From the NCBI GenBank assembly GCA_030378005.1, contig JAUCGF010000004.1:1-51029 (forward strand): a stretch of DNA of 51,029 bases. The letters are read 5' to 3'. Numbering within the stretch: the first letter of the stretch is position 1; every line of letters begins with the position of its first letter. This document shows, in pieces, positions 44,107 to 51,029 of the stretch. The notes below the pieces were generated by a model. That model saw only the letters and a program-made list of their open reading frames with translations. It was not told the DNA's origin and ran no database searches. Source of the stretch: Desulfococcaceae bacterium HSG9. GTDB taxonomy: Bacteria; Desulfobacterota; Desulfobacteria; Desulfobacterales; JAUCGF01. Both the position numbers and the translations under genes were made by a program.

Positions 44107-45108
44107 TCAATGCGATGTTTGATGGTTGACACGACAATATTGCAATTGTCGCTGAAAGGTTTCCAAAGAATCACTGAGAATCGCCTGACGGAGCAACCTT
44201 TTAAGATTCTCTTTTACTTCGATTTCCTGCACAGTTATTTCCACATCTTGCGGAACGGTTCCGAAACGCGCTTTGAGTGCTTCAATAACCATTTCCTGCG
44301 CTTCTTTTAAAGAACCTAACCGGATTCCTTCTTGGATACCTTTCTCAATACCGATTCTTTCGACGCTTGTTACGAATGGCATACGTTTTTCCTCCTCTAT
44401 TATGCGTAATTCTTCTATAAATTGTTTGTCCAAGTCTTGAGGCAATATTAACAGCCAATCAATAAAACGAAACAGTTCAAGTACATCCTTATACGCATAA
44501 CCGCGGTCATAAAGCAAGCGTATCAGTCGCAGCTTCCATCGTTTACGAATGAAAGCGTCTTGCACTTCAAGTGCTTTTAAATGCGCCATCACCACAATGG
44601 CAAATGGATTCGGGTCATCAGCAAGTGAAGACCAATCGCGCCTATAATCCCAAACCTTGGCGATAGGAAAACGAAATTTCAGTTCACAGCCCCATCGACT
44701 CGTTGTATATTCATCAGGGCGGAATCTTGGATTGTCATCGGTCAGCACAGCGACGCTTACCGTTTCAATATTATACCGGTCAAAGATGCGATAATTATAG
44801 ATATACATGCGTTTTGGAAAGGTGCTGTCACGGTATCCCTGAATTTCGATATGGATCATCAACCTGGTTTCGCAGCCATCATGTAAAAACACTCTGACGA
44901 GCTTATCGGCGTAACGTCTGCCGCTTTGGGCATCTCGAACAATTTTTTCAAGTTCTTTATCCATGAATTCATAGCTGCGTGACCAGTCAATGCCATCATG
45001 GATTGTAGGAAAAAAGAAAGCCATGAAATATTTGAAATAATACTCCACAGCCTCTTTCCAAGGGCTGTCAAAATCCCCACGTTCAGTCTCAGTTTCAGTT
45101 TCAGTCAT
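44107..45108 (-). CDS. Rpn/PD-(D/E)XK nuclease-family (transposase-like) protein
   Basis: I start at the ATG at 45108 (MTETETETERGDFDSPWKEA), preceded by GAAGAAG, which leaves a 34-bp gap after the LysM-FecR gene. The 333-residue product matches the Rpn/YhgA-like family: FDSPWKEAVEYYFKYFMAFF at the N-terminus, YADKLVRVFLHDG, the catalytic E-x-Q motif in LMIHIEIQGYRD, and MYIYNYRIFDRY. The C-terminal half has IEKGIQEGIRLGSLKEAQEM, the helical region typical of these proteins. Rpn proteins of E. coli are DNases that promote recombination. The family is common in genomes rich in mobile elements, and copies are often domesticated or plastic. Its place in the cyclase group may be accidental. Confidence 0.85.
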   Translation of the reverse strand: MTETETETERGDFDSPWKEAVEYYFKYFMAFFFPTIHDGIDWSRSYEFMDKELEKIVRDAQSGRRYADKLVRVFLHDGCETRLMIHIEIQGYRDSTFPKRMYIYNYRIFDRYNIETVSVAVLTDDNPRFRPDEYTTSRWGCELKFRFPIAKVWDYRRDWSSLADDPNPFAIVVMAHLKALEVQDAFIRKRWKLRLIRLLYDRGYAYKDVLELFRFIDWLLILPQDLDKQFIEELRIIEEEKRMPFVTSVERIGIEKGIQEGIRLGSLKEAQEMVIEALKARFGTVPQDVEITVQEIEVKENLKRLLRQAILSDSLETFQRQLQYCRVNHQTSH

Positions 45109-45142
45109 ATTACACTTCTTCATTGCCATGTACGGATTTCGG

Positions 45143-47467
45143 TTAATTCCCGCTCTCCCATTTAAATTCATTTCTCAAACGATCCCGAATACGGATATGA
45201 TGAACTTGCACTGCCCCCGTAATCCCCGGAGGAATAAAAATGCTGCCGTCATATTGATCGCCAGTTGCATTTAATGTAAGGACTCCTTTGAAACTTTGCT
45301 TATTAACAACGAGCGCAAAGTAACCGGTGCGAGATAAACCCACACCTTTATCCTGGGCTTCGACAATAAGCGTAACATTATCGCCTCCATTTGCCACCGC
45401 TTTTGAAAGCGCTTTGCGGGTCATTTTGGGTGGAAGCGTATCCCTTAGAAGTGTCAGTCGTTTAATAGTCTGATTGCCGGCTGTATCCTGCGCTATGATT
45501 TCAAAAAGATTTTCACCTTCTTCTAACGCAATGGAAGTTTTAAAATGACGGTCTGTTAACGAAACCGGTTGCGCGTTGACAGTTACTCCGGAATCTTCCG
45601 AAACATGCCCGGCAAGTGTAACATTAGTTTTGTTGCTATATGAAGGTAATTTTTCCAATATCAACGCGGGCGGAGTGAGATCAACTTTAACCTTAACTGT
45701 TTCAATCTGCGTGTTTGTTGTATCCGACTTCTGGTCAGGCGGGGCTGACGCTTTGAATGTAAGCGTATGTTCGCCTTCGGCAAGCTTGACAACATGCGAA
45801 AAGGTTTCGGTCAGAATTACAGGTTGGCCATTGATTTTAACCTGTGTGCGCGGCCGGATGCGTCCCTTAAGCGCGACTGAGGATTTGTTCACCACTAACA
45901 AAGGCGGGACATCCAAAAAGAGGAGTTGTTTTTCCGGGTGCAAGATAATATGGCGTTTGATGATTGTTTCAAAACCGGCCGGATCGGTTGCCTTAATTAC
46001 AATTGTATGGGGGCCTTGGGCCAGTTTTAAGCGATGATTGAAAGTATGATCATCGGCAATTGCTACCTTGTGATCGTTGATAGTCAGACTGGCACTGTCT
46101 TCGGTAATGCCCCGGATATTAACCCAATCATCCAAAATCACAGCATTTTCCACAGGTGTATGCACTGCCAAATAAGGCGGAGCGACATCCGTGTTTACCG
46201 AAAACGGAAGTGGCTCAGAATAGGGACCGACCAGCCCCTCTTTATCAATTGTGCTAATTCTAAAGTAATAGATGCCTCGTTGAGGTGCTTTCCAACGATA
46301 ATCGGTACGCGCTGACGTTTTCTCTTTGATAATAGCGGCAAAGTTGCGTTTGTCGGCAATTTCCAATTTGTATGACCGGGCACCTTCAATCGCCTGCCAC
46401 ACAAAGCGAACATCCGTTGATAACAACACCTGATTGGTCGCAGGTGCAGTTATCAGGGGGGGAGGCAAAAGTTTCCTGGGTTTTCCGGGTTGCTTACCCA
46501 TTTGAATTTTGACGCCCTCATTTTTTTTAACTGTTACCTGACGCCCTTTAGCTTTGACATCAATTTCGCCATCATAATTGGAAATTCGGGTTATATTATT
46601 CTTGTCACGGGAAGCTCTGAATTTACGTGAACGAATATCGGTTTCCACATCTGGGGTGCTAACTTTAAAATTATTTTTCACACCCAATGATGCCATCAGT
46701 AAGAGAACATCGCCTTTTAAAACAGTTACATCAGTTTTGACAGATTTTTTAATACGATTTTCACGCATTTTTCCTATCACGGCAAGCGCATTAGCATCAA
46801 GATTCAATGTGCTTCCGTCAATAAACAAAATCTGGGCGCGCGAGTCAGACAGCGTACGAATACGCTCTTTTTCGATTAATTCCTGCTTATTGGCAGTATT
46901 GTTCCAAACAGTGTGCGCCGGTTTACGGCTTTGCACCTTTCCCGTGCGGGATTCGAGAATGGCGGAAACGGCTCGCAGTTTCTTTTTTTGGGCTTCGGAC
47001 AAAGCGCTTTTAGCCGACCGAACCGCCTGTAAAGCAATTTTCAGTGCTTCTTCCAGTTTGCCCTGATTTTTCAAATTCAAGCTATCTTGTTGAAGTTGAA
47101 TCGCCTTTTCAATGGCGTCTTTAGCCAAAATGCGCGCCCCTTCCATACTTGCGCGGCCGGATAATTCACGCGCTTTGCGGAGCGATTCAGTCGTGTTTTT
47201 ATATAATTGAACAGGAATGACAAGGGAAGCCTTGGGCGGCAGGTCTTTATGATTTTGAAAACCGTTATAGTAAAGAATAATTTTCCAATCATCCGGCACT
47301 CCGAAATGTTGTTTGGCAAGCGTACGGAGCGAGTCTTTATGTTCCAGAGTGATTGTTACATCAGGCTGTTTGGCAAAAGTGCTTATAGGGCTAATAAGCA
47401 ACCCTGCTAAGATAAGACATAAATATACACTACCCCATTGAAATATAAGCTGATTTTTTGTTTTCAT
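45143..47467 (-). CDS. Secreted LysM-FecR-Ig-like domain protein
   Basis: The 774-residue protein has a signal peptide (cut expected after STFA), then LysM (about 38-88: TITLEHKDSLRTLAKQHFGV to LVIPVQLY). A charged helical segment (95-165) follows. A FecR domain lies at about 200-330, with RIRTLSDSRAQILFIDGSTL and VLKGDVLLLMAS. After a Pro-rich linker there is a fibronectin-like unit (ARSYKLEIADKRNFA) and three Ig-like units of the glucodextranase type. LysM binds peptidoglycan and FecR domains occur in periplasmic signalling proteins, so a wall-bound periplasmic role is likely. The ATG overlaps the UGA of the cyclase gene. Confidence 0.9.
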   Translation of the reverse strand: MKTKNQLIFQWGSVYLCLILAGLLISPISTFAKQPDVTITLEHKDSLRTLAKQHFGVPDDWKIILYYNGFQNHKDLPPKASLVIPVQLYKNTTESLRKARELSGRASMEGARILAKDAIEKAIQLQQDSLNLKNQGKLEEALKIALQAVRSAKSALSEAQKKKLRAVSAILESRTGKVQSRKPAHTVWNNTANKQELIEKERIRTLSDSRAQILFIDGSTLNLDANALAVIGKMRENRIKKSVKTDVTVLKGDVLLLMASLGVKNNFKVSTPDVETDIRSRKFRASRDKNNITRISNYDGEIDVKAKGRQVTVKKNEGVKIQMGKQPGKPRKLLPPPLITAPATNQVLLSTDVRFVWQAIEGARSYKLEIADKRNFAAIIKEKTSARTDYRWKAPQRGIYYFRISTIDKEGLVGPYSEPLPFSVNTDVAPPYLAVHTPVENAVILDDWVNIRGITEDSASLTINDHKVAIADDHTFNHRLKLAQGPHTIVIKATDPAGFETIIKRHIILHPEKQLLFLDVPPLLVVNKSSVALKGRIRPRTQVKINGQPVILTETFSHVVKLAEGEHTLTFKASAPPDQKSDTTNTQIETVKVKVDLTPPALILEKLPSYSNKTNVTLAGHVSEDSGVTVNAQPVSLTDRHFKTSIALEEGENLFEIIAQDTAGNQTIKRLTLLRDTLPPKMTRKALSKAVANGGDNVTLIVEAQDKGVGLSRTGYFALVVNKQSFKGVLTLNATGDQYDGSIFIPPGITGAVQVHHIRIRDRLRNEFKWESGN

Positions 47468-49992
47468 AATGTATTTCTCAAAAATTTATCGGCCTCTGGC
47501 GGGACGGATGTAAAATGGATAATAAATTCAGTTTCATTTTGCTCTGGCATATCAATATATGATTTGGCATGATACCGGATACGGGCAACAACTTCCAATT
47601 GATGGGGAAGTTTTACCATGTAATCGGCCGCGCCGTGGGAAAACGCTTTCGCTTTGATAAGAGGTTTATCAGTTGCTGACAATACAATTAAAGGTGTATT
47701 TCGCGTGACGGGATTTGTACGAAATTTTTTAAGGAGTTCCCAACCGTCCATTTGGGGCATGACCATGTCCTGAAGAATCACGGTGGGATGAATTTCATTA
47801 GCCATCTGAATCGCCTGCGTCGGATCGTCGCAGTAGTGAAAACTGATGTCTTCCTCCTTATCGAACATACGGCGCATGGTCATCCCGATCAAAGGTTGGT
47901 CATCCACCAGCAGAACGCTCATCTTAGATTCGGAATCCTTGTCTGTCCCGTTTTGATGACTTGGGGCTTTTTTATCAGGAATGTCAGTTACTTTGGCAAA
48001 CAGTTCGGTTGTGATTATATTGTTATTTTTATCAAAAAGCGTGATTTTCAAATTTTCCAAAATATTCACTTGAATGATGGAGCGCATTTGAGCTTCTTGT
48101 TCGCTCAACCTTACAATGGTTCCGGAATAGATATCAGCACCAGCTTCTTTGCCTTTCAAAGCGGTAAATTCTGTTTTAACAGGATGCTCAATTTTGATCA
48201 GTTTTACGGCCTTCTTGGGTTTTAAATAGACATTGAGCCCGTTTTGATTTGGGCCGCCGATGCCGCTGACATCATAAATCATAATCGGCTCTCGAAAACC
48301 TTTGGGAAAAACTTCAGTCTGGCCGTCAATACGAAGTGTTTCAGGGCAGGCGGCCTTGGTGCTTTCTGAAATCAATATTTGCCCGCCCACCGTATATGAT
48401 TCGATACGGGATGCCAGGTTTACGTTGCGGCCGATACAATCATATTTCATGCGTTTTTCAGAGCCGATATTGCCGACAACAACTTTTCCGGTATTGATGC
48501 CGATTCCCTGATGAATTTCTGGATATCCCAAATCTATGCAGCGTGTGTTCACCGTTTGCATAGCCTGCTGCATTTCAACAGCGCAGGCAATCGCACGTTG
48601 AACATCATCTTCCCGTGCTATGGGCGCTCCGAAAATAATCAAGATGGCATCACCGATAAACGCAATGATCGTTCCTTTATATTTCAAGATAATGTCTGTC
48701 ATGGTTTCAAGATAGATGTTCAGAATAGTCACAACATCTTCGGGCGACAGGCGTTCACCCATTGAAGTAAACCCACGCAGATCAGTCATTATAATTGTAA
48801 CCTCTCGTTTGGCACCGCCGATTTGGGAACCTTCGGGCGATTCCAAAATGGCTTTCACCACGTCATCAGACATATAACGGCCAAACGTGTTACGGATACG
48901 GTCCCGGTCGCGCAAGCCGACAATCATGGCATTCATGCGCGTCGCCAAAATTCCGATTTCATCCTTAGATTTTATTGCGCTTACCTGCACATCCAAATTA
49001 CCGGAACCGACCTTTTGCGCCACATCTGCGATCTCTTCCATCGGCCGGCTGATACGCATTGCAAACAAAATCGCGCCTATAATGGTAGCGGTTAAAACGG
49101 CAATAATCAATTTTGTCAGCGTGTGTATCATTTTATCAATCGCGGCGTATGCGGTACGTTCACTTTGCTCTACAATCACGGCCATTTTGAAGTGTTTGGG
49201 AAATGAAAAACCTGCTAAATTCAATTCACCATCCGGCCGGGTGTAAGGCGTAACGCCAATTGAATGGTATGGGGAGTTCATCAATTTAAGCGCTTTTTGG
49301 ACAATTTCTAAATCGTTCAGTTCCTTACGCTGAGGATCAAACAACTGTCGCCCATCAGCATCTGCTATCGTTATTTTTCCGGTTCGATTAAACGGATGTG
49401 AAGAGATTAAACTGCGCAGGCGTTTGAGATTGATCGTTGAAATAAAGAACGCTTTCTGCCCGGCCGCCAAATTACGGATAGGAATAATAATTGATAAAAG
49501 CCAATCATCTGAGGCGGGAATATATTGTAATTCATCGGGAGGATTATCATCGGCAGCTGATTTTAAGAGAGTCTCCGGATCAAAGCGCAAAATCTCAGCA
49601 GGTTCCAGACCTGACTTGGTAAGATGTTCAGTGAAGTCATCCTTGGTGATAATAATCGGCTCGGCCATGCCGATAACACTGATTTGACAAGCCGCAACAT
49701 CCGCAATATTTTCAATGCCGGCCTTAATTAAGGAAATTTTTGCGTCCACGCCCAGTTTTTCGTTTTCAATTCCACTAGCGATCAACATCAACGGCGCCAG
49801 CCATGTATCAGCATATAACTTGTCGATATCATCGGATATCTGTGCAATGGTGTTGCTTATCTGGTCGTTGACCGAGCTTTTAAGCTCATCCTGAGTAATT
49901 GAAATCATCGTTTTACCCGCAATTCCTAAAGGAATGATTGCGAGCGCGATTGAATAGATGATTAATTTACTGCGCAGTTTCAATTTGAACAT
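47464..49992 (-). CDS. Membrane adenylate/guanylate cyclase with C-terminal receiver domain
   Basis: The 842-residue protein has a transmembrane helix at about 9-26, an extracytoplasmic Cache-like sensor (27-290), a second helix near 290-312 and a HAMP linker with ISRPMEEIADVAQKV. A class III cyclase domain follows (about 385-570) with metal-binding Asp in MTDLRGFTSMGE and FIGDAILIIFGAP. It has the substrate segment KRMKYDCIGRNVNLASRIES, where Asp sits in the position favouring ATP and the Asn and Arg are conserved. A PilZ-like stretch follows, then a receiver domain from about 690 with LLVDDQPL, phospho-acceptor Asp in ILQDMVMPQMDG, and Lys in YMVKLPHQ. It probably makes cAMP in response to an outside signal, with a phosphorelay input on the receiver. 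The downstream LysM-FecR gene overlaps it by ATGA. Confidence 0.93.
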   Translation of the reverse strand: MFKLKLRSKLIIYSIALAIIPLGIAGKTMISITQDELKSSVNDQISNTIAQISDDIDKLYADTWLAPLMLIASGIENEKLGVDAKISLIKAGIENIADVAACQISVIGMAEPIIITKDDFTEHLTKSGLEPAEILRFDPETLLKSAADDNPPDELQYIPASDDWLLSIIIPIRNLAAGQKAFFISTINLKRLRSLISSHPFNRTGKITIADADGRQLFDPQRKELNDLEIVQKALKLMNSPYHSIGVTPYTRPDGELNLAGFSFPKHFKMAVIVEQSERTAYAAIDKMIHTLTKLIIAVLTATIIGAILFAMRISRPMEEIADVAQKVGSGNLDVQVSAIKSKDEIGILATRMNAMIVGLRDRDRIRNTFGRYMSDDVVKAILESPEGSQIGGAKREVTIIMTDLRGFTSMGERLSPEDVVTILNIYLETMTDIILKYKGTIIAFIGDAILIIFGAPIAREDDVQRAIACAVEMQQAMQTVNTRCIDLGYPEIHQGIGINTGKVVVGNIGSEKRMKYDCIGRNVNLASRIESYTVGGQILISESTKAACPETLRIDGQTEVFPKGFREPIMIYDVSGIGGPNQNGLNVYLKPKKAVKLIKIEHPVKTEFTALKGKEAGADIYSGTIVRLSEQEAQMRSIIQVNILENLKITLFDKNNNIITTELFAKVTDIPDKKAPSHQNGTDKDSESKMSVLLVDDQPLIGMTMRRMFDKEEDISFHYCDDPTQAIQMANEIHPTVILQDMVMPQMDGWELLKKFRTNPVTRNTPLIVLSATDKPLIKAKAFSHGAADYMVKLPHQLEVVARIRYHAKSYIDMPEQNETEFIIHFTSVPPEADKFLRNTL

Positions 49993-50291
49993 GATGCCTC
50001 GAATCCCTGAATTTTAATATAACAAGTTATATTCAATATTTTCAGATCATAGATTATTTTACAGTAAGTTTCAAGTTGCAATTTTCAGATATATAGCTCT
50101 TTTAAGATAAAGCCATATTCGAAATGAGCCGGACGGCTATGGTCTTCGTTTCAGCCAAATATAACACCGGATATTAGAATGAACCGGATTTATATCCGTT
50201 AAATCCTTGCAACCCGTTGTTATATCTTTGTCATAAGGCCGAACCGAATGAACCGTTTGCATTTTGCCTTACCATAATGTTAAAATGCAGT
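49993..50291. other. Upstream region of the cyclase gene
   Basis: About 300 bp of AT-rich DNA between the cyclase start and the right-end palindromic element. I see no gene, RNA or clear operator. The promoter of the cyclase group should lie here. Confidence 0.4.
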
Positions 50292-50293
50292 TA

Positions 50294-50418
50294 GTGTTGT
50301 GTTAACATTTAGCTGACGGGTAGGAGTGCTGATTTCAGTTTGCCAAAACGCTCCAAAAGCGGCAAATTGAAGTCAGCACTCCTGATTTTCACCTGTCACC
50401 TTAAACTTGACACAACAC
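50294..50418 (-). repeat. Palindromic mini-element, right-end copy (inverted)
   Basis: This element is the reverse complement of the one at 249-373 with three mismatches in about 125 bp. TA flanks both sides (50292-50293 and 50419-50420). Ends and inner hairpin are preserved. The high identity suggests recent spread or recent exchange between the copies. Confidence 0.8.
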
Positions 50419-50525
50419 TACAAGGACATCGGATAAGAACAGGAATGAGCATTTTCCTTTTCTTATCCGGTTTTTCTGTAGTTCCGTGCCAAATTCTGCC
50501 GGCAGAATAGAATCTTCAAAATCCG

Positions 50526-51029
50526 TTAGAATCAATAAATTCGTAACTCGTAACTCGGTATCCGCTATTCGATTGTTACTGATCAAATGAATCAGTCAAC
50601 TTTACCAAACTTTGGAAGTCAGGTAAAGTTCTTCTGATGTGGAAGAAATCTTTTCTAAATAAAATCCGTGTAAATTCATCAGCTTGTATTTACACGGATT
50701 CAGTTTAGAAAGGATAAAGCAGTATCCGCGCATCTATGCCACAAACTCCAACGCATAAATCACCCCTCAGAATCCTTTTCCCTTAGAATCAATAAACTCG
50801 TAACTCGGTATTCGCTATTCGATTGTTATTGATCAAATGAATCAGTCAACTTTACCAAACTTTGGAAGTCAGGTAAAGTTCTTCTGATGGTGGAAGAAAT
50901 CCTTTCTAAATAAAATCCGTGTAAATTCATCAGCTTGTATTTACACGGATTCAGTTTAGAAAGGATAAAGCAGTATCCGCGCATCTATGCCACAAACTCC
51001 AACGCATAAATCACCCCTCAGAATCCTTT
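50526..51029. repeat. 257-bp tandem repeat with two hairpins per unit
   Basis: The sequence from 50526 (TTAGAATCAATAAA) repeats from 50783 and runs to the window end. The copies are nearly identical except for a 7-8 base indel (one extra TAACTCG in the first). Each unit holds two perfect stems, AACTTTACC/GGTAAAGTT and AATCCGTGTAAAT/ATTTACACGGATT. There is no convincing ORF. The array may continue beyond the window. Confidence 0.85.

Noticed and set aside
50401..50586. 61-residue minus-strand frame next to the right-end palindrome
   Set aside because: It begins in the tandem-repeat region, ends inside the palindromic element and resembles nothing; chance frame.

Overview
The window looks like chromosomal DNA of a moderately AT-rich Gram-negative bacterium, most likely a Desulfobacterota/Desulfobacterales relative. 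This is inferred from a 4Fe-4S-type PurF, the UPF0261/CBS/LpdD-like/UbiX gene group, very large PKD/DUF11/SdrD-type secreted proteins, FecR-domain secreted proteins, and many short palindromic elements beside decayed IS4 and IS982 transposases. No rRNA, tRNA or CRISPR array was found, so the taxonomic call is tentative.

Layout. (1) 1-750: two adjacent palindromic mini-elements and a transposase relic. (2) 747-18353, minus: one gene for a secreted protein of about 5,868 residues (Thr-rich linker, DUF11-type repeats, eleven SdrD-B-like repeats, a large helical region, FecR, and further DUF11/SdrD units). (3) 18.4-23.6 kb: a graveyard of mobile DNA. An IS4 transposase is interrupted by two smaller elements whose target duplications can be read. 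Next to it lie two IS982 fragments in opposite orientations and a GC-rich DDE transposase relic. Every in-frame stop found inside these four relic frames is UGA. (4) 23.6-26.6 kb, minus: UPF0261, a CBS/ACT-like protein, an LpdD-like chaperone and UbiX, probably one transcript for making and handling prenylated flavin. (5) 26.7-32.8 kb, minus: an HTH-like protein overlapping purF, then a cNMP-binding protein coupled to a radical SAM enzyme, a Nudix hydrolase, an 84-residue His-rich helical protein and a DegT-type sugar aminotransferase. (6) 33.1-34.1 kb, plus: suhB and a tiny Cys-rich protein. (7) A divergent DnaA (minus) and UvrA (plus) are separated by about 550 bp of AT-rich DNA. (8) 39.0-50.0 kb, minus: a membrane nucleotide cyclase with a C-terminal receiver domain overlaps a LysM-FecR-Ig secreted protein; an Rpn-type PD-(D/E)XK protein and a 14-PKD secreted protein follow. 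(9) 50.0-51.0 kb: an inverted near-copy of the left-end palindromic element and a 257-bp tandem repeat.

How the parts may work together. The clearest functional modules are prenyl-FMN synthesis and hand-off (23.6-26.6 kb) and a cyclic-nucleotide/extracellular-matrix module (39-50 kb). The FecR domain occurs both in the LysM protein next to the cyclase and in the giant protein, which suggests a shared surface or periplasmic theme. Several gene pairs overlap by ATGA (25323, 24679, 29790, 31881, 33935, 47464), implying translational coupling. These overlaps also show that UGA is a normal stop codon in this genome.
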